A stretch of 64,000 bases of DNA from NCBI GenBank assembly GCA_016710525.1, contig JADJVQ010000001.1, positions 62,001 through 126,000 of the forward strand, written 5' to 3'. Each line of letters opens with the position of its first letter. The first letter of the stretch is position 1. The stretch comes from Burkholderiaceae bacterium. Lineage in GTDB: Bacteria; Pseudomonadota; Gammaproteobacteria; Burkholderiales; Burkholderiaceae_E. Position numbers and translations under genes: made by a program. The notes below the pieces were generated by a model, which made no database searches, was not told the origin of the DNA, and worked only from the letters and a program-made list of their open reading frames with translations. This document shows, piece by piece, positions 34,548 through 43,704 of the stretch.

Positions 34548-35486
34548 TCACCAGGGCCGGACTGCGTATGCCTGTTCGTGCCGGCGCGCGACGTCATCGC
34601 GCGAAATGGTGTGGTTCTGCGCACCCTGCTGCTCGATCTTGATGGCACCCATCACGCTGCCCAGTCGCGCGGCGCGCACCCAGTCCCATTCCTGGGACAG
34701 GCCGTACAGCAGGCCGCCACGATACGCATCGCCGCAGCCGGTCGGGTCCAGTGCCTCGCGAATCGGCGCCGCCGCGATGGTCTGGCAGGCTCCGTCGACC
34801 CAGACCTGGGAGCCCTGGGCGCCGCGCGTGACGATCAGCGCCTTCACGCGCCCGGCGATCTCGGCTTCGCTCCAGCCGGTCTTCTCCGACAGCATGCTGG
34901 CTTCATAGTCGTTGACGGCGACGGCCGAGGCATCCGAGATCAGGGCGCGCAGTTCTTCGCCGTCGAACATCGGCAAGCCCTGCCCGGGATCGAACAGGAA
35001 CGGGACGCCATGCGCCTTGAACTCGCGTGCATGGCCCAGCATGGCGTCCTTGCCGTTCGGGGCGACGATGCCGAACGCTGCGGCGCCCGCCGGGACGCTG
35101 ACCTGATGGGCCTGCGACATCGCGCCCGGATGGAATGCGGTGATCTGGTTGTCGGCCAGATCCGTGGTGATGAAGGCCTGCGCGGTGTAGTGGTCGGCGA
35201 GCATGCGCACATGGCTGGTGTCGATCTGCAGGCGAGTCAGACGGTCGAGATACTCGCGCCCGTCCTGGCCCACGGTGGCGAGGATGACCGGCTCGCCGCC
35301 GAGTGCACGCAGCGTGTACGCGATATTGGCCGCGCAGCCGCCGAACTCCCGCTTCAGGCGCGGGGTCAGGAATGCCACGTTCAGCATATGGACGCGGTCA
35401 GGGAGAATGTGGTCCTTGAAGTGGCCGTCGAACACCATGATGGTGTCGTATGCGACTGAGCCGCTGATCAGGATTCGCTGGGACAT
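34548..35486 (-). CDS. PfkB family carbohydrate/nucleoside kinase (adenosine kinase-like)
   Basis: 312 residues of the ribokinase fold. The N-terminal GG motif is REFGGCAANIAYTLRALGG (about 46-64). The C-terminal signature DPTGCGDAYRGG (about 254-265) contains the catalytic Asp and the anion hole. The ATP lid region RGAQGSQVW is present. Members phosphorylate sugars or nucleosides, and the short TPRLKREFGGCAAN form resembles bacterial adenosine kinase-like proteins. The substrate is not certain. A GGAG site precedes the ATG, and it is the last gene of the accB-accC-prmA-DUF3426 direction. Confidence 0.88.
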   Translation of the reverse strand: MSQRILISGSVAYDTIMVFDGHFKDHILPDRVHMLNVAFLTPRLKREFGGCAANIAYTLRALGGEPVILATVGQDGREYLDRLTRLQIDTSHVRMLADHYTAQAFITTDLADNQITAFHPGAMSQAHQVSVPAGAAAFGIVAPNGKDAMLGHAREFKAHGVPFLFDPGQGLPMFDGEELRALISDASAVAVNDYEASMLSEKTGWSEAEIAGRVKALIVTRGAQGSQVWVDGACQTIAAAPIREALDPTGCGDAYRGGLLYGLSQEWDWVRAARLGSVMGAIKIEQQGAQNHTISRDDVARRHEQAYAVRPW

Positions 35487-35532
35487 GGGGGAACTCCGAA
35501 AGGGGCCCGGCAGGCGACGGGCGCGCCGGGTG

Positions 35533-37636
35533 TCAGGGATAGAAGAGCTTCACGTTGTAGCCGGTCGGTTGCAGTTCGAGCCCCTCCAGCGATACGGACA
35601 GGTTCTGCTCGAGGCCTGCAGGCATGCCGGCGGTGGGCAGGCCGCGGCCGATGTAGTCGGCCGGCAGCAGCTGTTTGCGAACGATGACCGTGCCGCTGCC
35701 GTCGGTCAGGGTCAGCTCCATGCCGGGCCAGCGCACGATGTGGGCCGCGCGATTGCGCAGCAGCGCGGTCATGTTCAGAACGCCGGGCGCATTGCCCGCC
35801 TGGAGCTCGAACGATTCCAGCGTCAGCGCGCCCAGGCTTCGCGGAGCCTGCACCCGCAGCCCCACCACACTGGACATCGCACTGAGCGTGGGTTCCAGCG
35901 CAGGCACCCACGCTGCGAGCCAATCGCGCGCGGCCAGCGCGATCTGGAAGATCAGCGTGACCGACAGCACGACGCAGGCCATCATCGCGAACGCATTGAT
36001 GCGGCTGGTGAAGCCGCGAGCGCTCGAGGACGCCGCGAAGAAGTCGACGGCGTCAGGGTCACCGACCGCGCCGATCCCGCCGACCGCGCCGATCGATCCC
36101 GCCGACCGCACCGAGCCCGCCGGCCGCGCCGATACCGCCCAGCGCACCGACCCCGGCCAGTGTGTTGGCTGGTGCGGCCTGGACGCTTGCCGCACCCGCA
36201 CCTGCACCCGCACCTGCACCCGCCGTGTCTGAGCTCGCTGACGGCTCGGAAGCCGTGACGCCGTCGGGCGGCCCGAGACTCGGGTCTGAATCGGACTTCT
36301 CCAGGGCTGAGTCCGGATCGGAGCGCTCGAGGGCCGCGGCAGGATCGGAGGGGTCGATGGCGGTGGCAGGGTCGACGCCCGCGGCAGCGTCGGAAGGCGC
36401 GAGCGCTGTGACGGAGCCCGAGGGCAAGTCCGCCAGATCGGACAGCGTCTCGGCCGCGTCAGCGGTCTCGCCGACAGTGGCGTCCCGGGTCTCGGGGGCC
36501 GGCCAGGCATCGGCGTCGGAGCCATCCCGATCGGCGGGTGCGTCGATCACGATCACGGTGTCGCCCGGTGGCGGCAGGGATGCGTCGACCCAGAACGGCG
36601 CGGCGTCGCCGCGGGCTGTGGTGTCGTTGGCCGGTGCATCGGAGCGCCGGCCGGCGTACTGTTCTTCAGGGCGCTCGGGCGATCCGGAGCCAGTGGCATC
36701 GAGCCGGCGCTCGACGGGCTGGCTCGTGTCGGCAGTGCCGGCGATCGGATCGAGCAGCCAGTCCTCATTGGCCGCCCAGGGGCTGCCGGCGCCCGCCTCC
36801 GGGGCTGCAGCGCCGGATTCGCCGGTCGTGGCCACCACGGTGGCGGGACCATCGAGCATATCGGCCAGCCGCGTATCCTCGAATGTCAAAGGGTCGAATC
36901 CGGGCAGGTGCTGCACGGCATCGGCGCTATCGCCGGCCTCTTCGGCCGAAAGCCGGTGTGCCGGCTCGATCAGGGCATCCAGGCGGTTGTCGGAGAGCGG
37001 GTCGGGACGGGTGGCCAGCAGGTCGGGACTGGCGGCCAGCAGGTCGGGATCGCCGCAGAGCAGGTCGGGATCGTCGGAGGGCGGTTCTTGGCTGTCGGCC
37101 AGCGGGCAGGCCGGGCGGTCCGATTCCGATCGGGTCTCGAGCAGCGGTCCGTCGACGACTTCCTGCGTCGACTCGAGCCGCTCAGGGACTGCTGGCGCGA
37201 CTGAATCGTCGGGCCATTCGAGGGCCCAGACCGGCGCCGCATCGGACGGCGGCCCGGCCTGCGGGGCGGGCTGCGCCTGCGTGACAGGGGCTGCAGCGCC
37301 CGCCATCGAATCGAAGATCATCGGGTCGGGAGATTCGGCCGGCACGATGCTCGGATCGCGGTTGCGCGGTTCCAGCGAGTCGGCGGGCGGCGATCCGAGC
37401 GTCGGCGACGGCGGGGTCTCGGCCGCAATCAGCCGGGAGATTTCAGCGGCACTGGCGGCAGCTCGGTCGGGCGCCGGGCTCGGCGGGGACGGCTCGTCGA
37501 TGTAGCGCAGCGAATCGATGCCGGAAAACACATGCTGGCAGGCGCCACAGCGCACCAGCCCGCGGCGGATCTTCAGTTGATCCGGTACGACTCTGAAGCT
37601 GGTCTGGCAACGGGGGCAGGAGGTGGCGAGGGCCAT
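35533..37636 (-). pseudogene. Zinc-ribbon / DUF3426 protein with a 4-bp frame break
   Basis: The N-terminus (from 37636) is a zinc ribbon, CPRCQTSF with later CGACQHVFSG, followed by about 480 residues of acidic Asp/Pro/Ala-rich low-complexity sequence. The C-terminus (35533 to about 36060) is a DUF3426 domain: one membrane helix (FAMMACVVLSVTLIFQIALA) and a domain ending QPTGYNVKLFYP. The two parts lie in different frames that meet in an 18-bp repeat block. A duplicated GATC at 36091-36098 is the extra 4 bp, and removing it restores one continuous protein of about 700 residues. The gene starts 10 bp after prmA, its usual neighbour. The role is unknown and probably membrane-associated. Confidence 0.82.
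36064..36139. repeat. 18-bp minisatellite with an aberrant 22-bp unit
   Basis: Four units of GACCGCGCCGATCCCGCC type: 36064-36081, 36082-36103, 36104-36121 and 36122-36139. The second is 22 bp because GATC is doubled (36091-36098). On the minus strand each regular unit codes for six residues (Gly-Gly-Ile-Gly-Ala-Val type). Confidence 0.85.
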
Positions 37637-37646
37637 GAGCAGTGAA

Positions 37647-38546
37647 TCATCGAACGCGCGGACCGGCGAGGCAAGCCCAGCCGTCGATGACTTCGGCGAC
37701 GCGCAAATCGACCTCAGGATAACAGGCCGCCACCTCGTCGACCTGGCGCTCGAGCAGTCCGGCCAGCACCAGCTGTCCGCCAGGGCGCAGCAGGCTGCTC
37801 AAAGCGGGCGCCAGCACCTTCAGGGGATTGGCCAGGATGTTGGCCAGCACCACGTCGGCCGCGGCCAAAGGCACGGATGTTTCGTGGGTGCGGATCGTCA
37901 CGCGATTGGCGGCTGCATTGTCGCGGCAGCTGGTCAGCGCCTGAGGGTCGATGTCGGTGGCATCGACCTCGCCTGCGCCGAGCAGTGCGGCGGCGATCGC
38001 GAGGATCCCCGAGCCGCAGCCGTAGTCGATCACACGCTGTCCGGGGCGCAGTTCGCGGGCCAGCCAGCCCAGGCACATCCGCGTGGTCGGATGGCTGCCC
38101 GTGCCGAACGCCAGCCCCGGGTCGAGAATCAGGCGAACCATGCCGGGCGGCACGGCATCATCGATGTGCCAGGTCGGCGTGACGATCAGCCGGCCCTCGA
38201 TCGGGATCGGCTCGAACTGGGACTGCGAGGCCCTGACCCAGTCCTGGTCTTCGAAGCTCGTTAGCTCGGTCGTTTCGGGCGGCGCGACGCCGATCGCGGC
38301 GGCCGCGTCGTGCAGCACGGTCTGAGGGTCGGCGCTCTCGGCGAGCAGGGCGCGCAGCCGCGTGCGTTGCCAGCCCGCTTGTTCGACCGGCATGCCGGGT
38401 TCGCCGAACAGCGCCCGCTCATCGGGCGAGTCGGCGTCGGCATCCTCTGCCTGTACCGACAGGGCGCCCGCGTCGAGCAGCGCATCGGACCATCGCTCGA
38501 CTTGCGGCGCAGGGACCAGAAAGACGAGTTCGCGCCAGACGGCCAT
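37647..38546 (-). CDS. prmA: Ribosomal protein L11 methyltransferase
   Basis: 299 residues, matching E. coli PrmA (293). The N-terminal L11-recognition domain is followed by a Rossmann methyltransferase with DPGLAFGTGSHPTTRMCL (about 150-167), VIDYGCGSGILAIAAALLGA, the acidic DATDIDPQAL, and VLANILANPL, all PrmA hallmarks. It trimethylates ribosomal protein L11 using S-adenosylmethionine. It lies between accC and the DUF3426 gene, as is typical for Burkholderiales. Confidence 0.95.
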   Translation of the reverse strand: MAVWRELVFLVPAPQVERWSDALLDAGALSVQAEDADADSPDERALFGEPGMPVEQAGWQRTRLRALLAESADPQTVLHDAAAAIGVAPPETTELTSFEDQDWVRASQSQFEPIPIEGRLIVTPTWHIDDAVPPGMVRLILDPGLAFGTGSHPTTRMCLGWLARELRPGQRVIDYGCGSGILAIAAALLGAGEVDATDIDPQALTSCRDNAAANRVTIRTHETSVPLAAADVVLANILANPLKVLAPALSSLLRPGGQLVLAGLLERQVDEVAACYPEVDLRVAEVIDGWACLAGPRVR

Positions 38547-38661
38547 CGGCCAGCTCCTCAGAATTGAAAGACCCGCGGCCGAGGGCGGGCGCGGGTCTGG
38601 CCGGCACGCCCTGCCACATCGCGCAGGCGCGTGGCCGGGCTGATCGCCGGGATTGGCGGGC

Positions 38662-40023
38662 TCACGCCCCCTGGGCTTCCTTGCGCTTGGCCAGCTTGCG
38701 CTCCAGGTAATGGATCGAGGTGCCGCCGGCGATGAAATTCGGGTCGGCGAGCAACTCCCGGTGCAGGGCGATGTTGGTCTGGATGCCCTCGACCGCCATC
38801 TCGGACAGCGCGATCTGCATCCGCCGGATCGCCTGGTCGCGGGTGTCCCCATAGGCCAGGACCTTGGCGATCATCGAATCGTAGTTGGGCGGCACCACAT
38901 AGTTGGCGTACGCATGCGAGTCGACCCGGATGCCGGGCCCGCCAGGCGGATGCCAGGCGACGATGCGTCCTGGCGATGGCGTGAAGTTGAACGGGTGCTC
39001 GGCATTGATCCGGCATTCGATCGCGTGGCCGCGCAAATGGATGTCGCGCTGGCGCAGCGACAGCTTTTCGCCGGCCGCGACCCGAATCTGCTGCTGCACG
39101 ATGTCCAGGCCGGTGATCAGCTCGGTCACCGGATGCTCGACCTGGACCCGCGTGTTCATCTCGATGAAATAGAACTCGCCCTCTTCGTACAGGAACTCGA
39201 AGGTGCCCGCGCCGCGATAGCCGATCTTCTTGCAGGCGTCGGCGCAGCGCGTGCCGATGCGCTCGATCAGGCGCCGGGCGATGCCGGGCGCCGGGGCTTC
39301 CTCGAGGATCTTCTGGTGGCGGCGCTGCATCGAGCAGTCGCGCTCGCCCAGGTAGATCGCATTCTTGTACTCGTCGGCGAGGATCTGGATTTCGATATGG
39401 CGCGGGTTCTCGAGGAACTTCTCCATGTAGACCGCCGGATTGCCGAAGGCGGCGCCGGCCTCGGTGCGGGTCATGGTGACCGCGCTGTTCAGCGCCGCCT
39501 CGGTGTGCACCACCCGCATGCCGCGGCCACCGCCGCCGCCGGACGCCTTGATGATCACCGGGTAACCCACCGCCCGGGCAATCTTCACGATCTCCTTGGG
39601 ATCGTCGGGCAGCGCGCCCTCGGAGCCCGGCACGACCGGCACGCCCGCCTTGCGCATGGCGTCCTTGGCCGACACCTTGTCGCCCATCAGGCGGATCGAG
39701 TCGGAGCGCGGGCCGATGAAGACGAAGCCGCTCTTTTCGACGCGCTCGGCGAAGTCCGCATTCTCGGACAGGAAGCCGTAGCCCGGATGGATCGCCTCTG
39801 AATCGGTGACCTCGGCGGCACTGATGATGGCCGGGATATTGAGATAGCTGTCGCGCGAGGGCGCCGGTCCGATGCACACGGATTCGTCGGCCAGCTTGAC
39901 GTACTTGGCCTCGGTGTCGGCCTCGGAATGGACGACCACCGTCTTGATGCCCATTTCGCGGCAGGCGCGCTGGATGCGCAGCGCAATTTCGCCGCGGTTG
40001 GCGATTAGGATCTTCTCGAACAT
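38662..40023 (-). CDS. accC: Acetyl-CoA carboxylase, biotin carboxylase subunit
   Basis: 453 residues, close to E. coli AccC (449). The N-terminal MFEKILIANRGEIALRI, the ATP-grasp glycine-rich loop KASGGGGGRGMRVV (about 159-172), RDCSMQRRHQKILEEAPAP, the metal-binding FIEMNTRVQVEHPVTE (about 287-302) and GHAIECRINAE are all intact. It carboxylates biotin on AccB with bicarbonate and ATP, the first step of fatty acid synthesis. It follows accB by 13 bp, forming the standard accBC operon. Confidence 0.97.
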   Translation of the reverse strand: MFEKILIANRGEIALRIQRACREMGIKTVVVHSEADTEAKYVKLADESVCIGPAPSRDSYLNIPAIISAAEVTDSEAIHPGYGFLSENADFAERVEKSGFVFIGPRSDSIRLMGDKVSAKDAMRKAGVPVVPGSEGALPDDPKEIVKIARAVGYPVIIKASGGGGGRGMRVVHTEAALNSAVTMTRTEAGAAFGNPAVYMEKFLENPRHIEIQILADEYKNAIYLGERDCSMQRRHQKILEEAPAPGIARRLIERIGTRCADACKKIGYRGAGTFEFLYEEGEFYFIEMNTRVQVEHPVTELITGLDIVQQQIRVAAGEKLSLRQRDIHLRGHAIECRINAEHPFNFTPSPGRIVAWHPPGGPGIRVDSHAYANYVVPPNYDSMIAKVLAYGDTRDQAIRRMQIALSEMAVEGIQTNIALHRELLADPNFIAGGTSIHYLERKLAKRKEAQGA

Positions 40024-40036
40024 GCCGTTGCCGCCG

Positions 40037-40492
40037 TCACTCGATTTCGAACAGCGGCTGGCCGTATTCCACCGGTTGCCCGTTTTCGACCAGCACCGCC
40101 CTGATCGTGCCGGACTTGTCGGCTTCGATCTCGTTGAGCAGCTTCATCGCTTCGATGATGCACAGCGTGTCGCCTTCGCGCACGGTCGAGCCGACCTGCA
40201 CGAAGGGGTCGGAGCCAGGCTGGGCCGATCGATAGAAGGTGCCGACCATCGGCGACTTGACCAGGTGCCCGGTGACCGGTGGCGGTGCTTCCGGGGCCGG
40301 GGCGGGCGCAGCGGCGCCGTGTGTGCCGGCCGGCGCGGTGTGGATCACCTGCGCCGCGGGCGCGGGGGCAGCCGGCACATGAACCGGGCTCTTGACGATG
40401 CGCACCTTGCCGTCGCCCTCGGTGATCTCGAGCTCCGAGATGCCGGACTCGGCAACCAGGTCGATCAGGGTCTTCAGTTTTCTCAGGTCCAT
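40037..40492 (-). CDS. accB: Acetyl-CoA carboxylase, biotin carboxyl carrier protein
   Basis: 151 residues. The N-terminal MDLRKLKTLIDLVAESGISE is followed by an Ala/Pro-rich flexible linker (about 48-78) and the biotinyl domain with the target lysine in IIEAMKLLNEIEAD near residue 117. It carries carboxybiotin between AccC and AccAD. The start at 40492 was preferred to an in-frame ATG 24 bases upstream because AAGGAA lies just ahead of it. It is flanked by aroQ upstream, as in most betaproteobacteria. Confidence 0.96.
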   Translation of the reverse strand: MDLRKLKTLIDLVAESGISELEITEGDGKVRIVKSPVHVPAAPAPAAQVIHTAPAGTHGAAAPAPAPEAPPPVTGHLVKSPMVGTFYRSAQPGSDPFVQVGSTVREGDTLCIIEAMKLLNEIEADKSGTIRAVLVENGQPVEYGQPLFEIE

Positions 40493-40512
40493 GAATCGTG
40501 TTCCTTGGGTGT

Positions 40513-40956
40513 TCACGCCGCCGGTTTGGCGTGTTCGAGCGCGTACTGCAGCGCGTATCGGTAGCCCGCAGGCCCCAGACCGGCGACCACGCCGACCGCC
40601 AGTTCCGACAGGTAGGAGTGGTGGCGAAACGCTTCTCGGCGGTGGATGTTGCTCAGGTGAACTTCAATGAAAGGGATGGCCACGGCGGCCAGCGCGTCGC
40701 GGATGGCCACGCTGGTGTGGGTGTAGGCGGCCGGGTTGATGACGATGAAGTCGACGCCGGCCGCGCGGGCGGCCTGGATCCGGTCGACCAGCGCCCCTTC
40801 GTGGTTCGACTGGAACGACTCGAGCCGGGCACCGGCCTGGTTGGCCTGTTCCGACAGGCCCCGGTCGATGTCGGCCAGGGTTGCCGCGCCGTAAATACCC
40901 GGTTCGCGGGTTCCCAGCAGATTCAGATTCGGTCCATGCAGTACCCAGATGAGCAT
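40513..40956 (-). CDS. aroQ: 3-dehydroquinate dehydratase, type II
   Basis: 147 residues, the typical type II size. The active-site regions are LHGPNLNLLGTREPGIYG with the catalytic Tyr and Arg (about 7-24), FQSNHEGALVDRI, VINPAAYTHTSVAIRDAL, and EVHLSNIHRREAFRHHSYLS with the catalytic His near 101. It forms dodecamers and converts 3-dehydroquinate to 3-dehydroshikimate in the shikimate pathway. It heads the aroQ-accB-accC-prmA run, with accB starting about 20 bp after its stop. Confidence 0.96.
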   Translation of the reverse strand: MLIWVLHGPNLNLLGTREPGIYGAATLADIDRGLSEQANQAGARLESFQSNHEGALVDRIQAARAAGVDFIVINPAAYTHTSVAIRDALAAVAIPFIEVHLSNIHRREAFRHHSYLSELAVGVVAGLGPAGYRYALQYALEHAKPAA

Positions 40957-40992
40957 TGCGCCTCCTTGCGAGGGGCGAATTTTGCGCTCAAC

Positions 40993-41021
40993 TAACGAAA
41001 ATTGTCTACTGTTAACGAAAA
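40993..41021. repeat. Nonamer direct repeat in the aroQ upstream region
   Basis: TAACGAAAA occurs at 40993-41001 and 41013-41021, exactly 20 bp apart (about two helical turns), in a short AT-rich island between aroQ and tlpA. This arrangement suits a regulator binding to one face of the DNA at the aroQ-accBC promoter. No known site is assigned. Confidence 0.55.
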
Positions 41022-41041
41022 CTAAGTGATTTTGAGCGAAG

Positions 41042-41713
41042 TTAGGCGGGTTGCTTGAGCTGTGCGAGGACGATTTCCCGCAATCTGGGGAGCTTGATGC
41101 GCCCCAAGGTTCGATGCGCGACCGAGCCGTCGGGTTTGATCACGACGGTAAAGGGAAGGGCGCCGACCTGGTTGCCGAAGCGCCGCGAGAGCTCGGTCCC
41201 GCCCATGCCGCCCACGAGCAAAGGATAGGGGAATCGGTTCGTCGAGGCAAATTGCCGGATGTTGGCGGCGGAATCGATGCCGATGCCGATAACGAGTCCG
41301 TTGCGGGTCGAGATTTCCTGATGCAGGGTCGCCAGTTCGGGCATTTCATCGACGCACGGCGGACACCAGGTCGCCCAGAAGTTCAGGACCACGGTTTTGC
41401 CGGCCAGCGAGGCCAGGGCATAGGGGTTGCCCTGCGCATCGGGCAGATTCAGGCTGCGCAGCAGCGCGCCAGCCTGGGCGTCCTCGGGCGACACCGACAG
41501 GCGTTGCCACGCATACCAGGCGCCCGCGCCGCCGCAAGCCAGCGCCAGCGCGGCCAGCGCGGCCCGCCGCGCCAGCGGCGAAGCGGCCGGTGCGATGGCC
41601 GGAGAGGCTGCCGTGCTGTGCCCTGGCGCGGCCTCAGGGCCCGGCGCGGCCGCCTGCGCCGCAGTCCGTGCCGCCTCGGGCCCCGGGGAGCCCTCGGGAA
41701 TCTGGCTGCTCAC
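41042..41713 (-). CDS. TlpA/ResA-like membrane-anchored thioredoxin
   Basis: 223 residues. A Pro/Ala-rich cytoplasmic start leads to one membrane helix (about 48-68) and a periplasmic thioredoxin-like domain with VVLNFWATWCPPCVDEMPEL (CxxC near 115-118) and a cis-proline region GALPFTVVIKPDG. Such proteins reduce apocytochrome or other periplasmic thiols. The ATG overlaps the previous gene's stop (ATGA), so it is translationally coupled to the unnamed gene upstream. A redox partner cannot be named. Confidence 0.88.
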   Translation of the reverse strand: MSSQIPEGSPGPEAARTAAQAAAPGPEAAPGHSTAASPAIAPAASPLARRAALAALALACGGAGAWYAWQRLSVSPEDAQAGALLRSLNLPDAQGNPYALASLAGKTVVLNFWATWCPPCVDEMPELATLHQEISTRNGLVIGIGIDSAANIRQFASTNRFPYPLLVGGMGGTELSRRFGNQVGALPFTVVIKPDGSVAHRTLGRIKLPRLREIVLAQLKQPA

Positions 41714-42297
41714 GTTTCGTCCTTCATCCGTGCCAGCAGCCCCTGGCGGGTGCCGCGCTGGGCGCCGCGTGCGCCTTCATGGAGGGCGCCGCGCTGATCG
41801 TCGGGGTCGTACAAGGACAGCATCACCGGCGTGTCCTGCCACAGCAGGACGAGCACCGGCACCTCGTCGCGCCCCCGGAAATGGCCGATGGTGTCGACGT
41901 CGAATTCGATGTGCCGGTTCAGCAGCCAGTACTCCACTTCCTTGGCGTTGTCGGGAAACAGCTGCAGGTGCAGGGGCGCGTGCTCGGCGGCGATGCCTTT
42001 CCAGGCGGCGCCGGTCACCAGCGGCGCGAATTCGGCGAGCGCGTCCATCAGCTCGAGCGCGGTCTCGCGCAGCGCCCGCACCCGGGCCGGGTGTTCGTCG
42101 TCGAACAGATCGAGGTGTTCGCGCAGGGCCTCGTCGATCTGGTCGTTGTCGGGCAGGGCGCCGCGCGAAGGCCGGGCGCCGCAGATCTCGAGGGCCGCCT
42201 TGCGCTTGGCGCCGGCGTAGTCGAGCCCGCCGTCGGCGATCAGCCTCGCCGCCGCGGCCGCAATCTCGAGCCTGAGCGAGGTGGTGCTGTCTGGCAT
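41710..42297 (-). CDS. Conserved hypothetical protein between mpl and tlpA
   Basis: 195 residues, soluble, mildly acidic, without signal peptide or membrane helix. Recognisable blocks are AARLIADGGLDYAGAKRKAA near 16-35, DNDQIDEALREHLDLFDDEH near 50-69, and the ordered C-terminal half LFPDNAKEVEYWLLNRHIEF near 114-133 followed by LWQDTPVMLSLYDPDDQRGA. Orthologues occupy this exact position, divergent from mpl, in many Burkholderiales. Some are mislabelled as nucleotidyltransferases or ligases, which I cannot support. The function is unknown. Confidence 0.75.
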   Translation of the reverse strand: MPDSTTSLRLEIAAAAARLIADGGLDYAGAKRKAALEICGARPSRGALPDNDQIDEALREHLDLFDDEHPARVRALRETALELMDALAEFAPLVTGAAWKGIAAEHAPLHLQLFPDNAKEVEYWLLNRHIEFDVDTIGHFRGRDEVPVLVLLWQDTPVMLSLYDPDDQRGALHEGARGAQRGTRQGLLARMKDET

Positions 42298-42339
42298 GCC
42301 CGGATTCTATCCGAGCGACTCCGGTAAACTCGCGTCCCG

Positions 42340-43704
42340 ATGCATATCCACATTCTTGGAATCTGCGGCACCTTCATGGGCGGGCTGGCGGCGATCGCGC
42401 GCGAGTCCGGCCTGCGGGTGACCGGCTGCGACGCGAACGTCTATCCGCCGATGAGCGACCAGCTGCGCGCGCTTGGAATCGACCTGATCGAAGGGTTCGA
42501 TCCTGCGCAGCGCGAACTTCGGCCCGATCTGTATGTGATCGGCAATGTGGTGTCGCGCGGCAATCCGCTGATGGAAGCGATCCTGGACGCCGGCGACCCC
42601 TATGTGTCGGGGCCGCAGTGGCTGGCCGAACAGGTGCTGCACGGGCGCTGGGTGCTGGCGGTCGCCGGCACCCACGGCAAGACGACCACCTCGTCGATGC
42701 TGGCCTGGATCCTGCATTGCGCCGGCCTGGAGCCGGGATTTCTGATCGGCGGCCTGCCGCAGGACTTTCCGTTTTCGGCCCGCCTGGGCCGTTCGCCTTA
42801 TTTCGTGATCGAGGCCGACGAGTACGACACGGCATTCTTCGACAAGCGATCGAAGTTCGTGCACTACCGGCCGCGAACTGCGGTCCTGAACAATCTCGAG
42901 TACGACCACGCCGACATCTTCCCCGATCTTGCCGCCATCGAGACTCAATTCCATCATCTGGTTCGCATCGTTCCGCGCTCCGGGCGGCTGGTGGTGAACG
43001 GTCGCGACGAGGCGCTGGCGCGTGTGCTGACCCGGGGCGCCTGGAGCGAACAGGTTTTTTTCGACCGCCCCGGCGGCTGGCATGCCCGCGACATCCACGA
43101 AACCGCGCAGGCCACCCGCTTCGAGGTCTGGGATGGCGCGACCCGGCACGGCACCTGCGAGCTGACGATGTCCGGCGCCCACAGCCGATCCAACGCGCTG
43201 GCCGCGGTGGCTGCCGCGGCGCATGCCGGGGTCGCGCCGGAAGCGGCGCTGGCGGCGCTGGGGCGCTTCCAGGGGGTGCGCCGGCGGCTCGAACTGCGCG
43301 GCACGGTGGCGGATGTGGCGGTGTATGACGATTTTGCCCATCACCCGACCGCCATCCAGACCACGATTGCCGGACTGCGCGAGCGCTTAGGCGCCGGCCG
43401 GCGCGTGCTGGCGGTGCTCGAGCCGCGCTCCAACACCATGAAGCTGGGCGCGATGAAGGCCCGTCTGGCCGACAGTCTGGCGCAGGCCGATCGGGTGTTC
43501 TGTTACGCCGGAGTGCTCGACTGGGATGTGGCCGGCGCGCTCGCCCCCCTGGGCGAACGGGTCCGGGTCGAGCGTGAGCTCGATGGGCTGGTCGCCGCCA
43601 TCGTGGCTGAATCGCGCTCGGGCGATTCGATCCTGGTGATGAGCAACGGCGGGTTCGGCGGCATCCACGACCGCCTGCTTCGCGCGCTGGGTGCGCCGCG
43701 ATGA
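42340..43704 (+). CDS. mpl: UDP-N-acetylmuramate:L-alanyl-gamma-D-glutamyl-meso-diaminopimelate ligase
   Basis: 454 residues, the size of E. coli Mpl (457). The N-terminal HIHILGICGTFMGGLAAIA, P-loop VAGTHGKTTTSSML (about 108-121), IEADEYDTAFFDKRSKFVHY and the C-terminal DDFAHHPTAI place it in the Mur ligase family and specifically the Mpl branch. It reattaches recycled tripeptide to UDP-MurNAc, downstream of the AmpD step of peptidoglycan recycling. The stop overlaps the next ATG (ATGA). Confidence 0.96.
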   Translation: MHIHILGICGTFMGGLAAIARESGLRVTGCDANVYPPMSDQLRALGIDLIEGFDPAQRELRPDLYVIGNVVSRGNPLMEAILDAGDPYVSGPQWLAEQVLHGRWVLAVAGTHGKTTTSSMLAWILHCAGLEPGFLIGGLPQDFPFSARLGRSPYFVIEADEYDTAFFDKRSKFVHYRPRTAVLNNLEYDHADIFPDLAAIETQFHHLVRIVPRSGRLVVNGRDEALARVLTRGAWSEQVFFDRPGGWHARDIHETAQATRFEVWDGATRHGTCELTMSGAHSRSNALAAVAAAAHAGVAPEAALAALGRFQGVRRRLELRGTVADVAVYDDFAHHPTAIQTTIAGLRERLGAGRRVLAVLEPRSNTMKLGAMKARLADSLAQADRVFCYAGVLDWDVAGALAPLGERVRVERELDGLVAAIVAESRSGDSILVMSNGGFGGIHDRLLRALGAPR

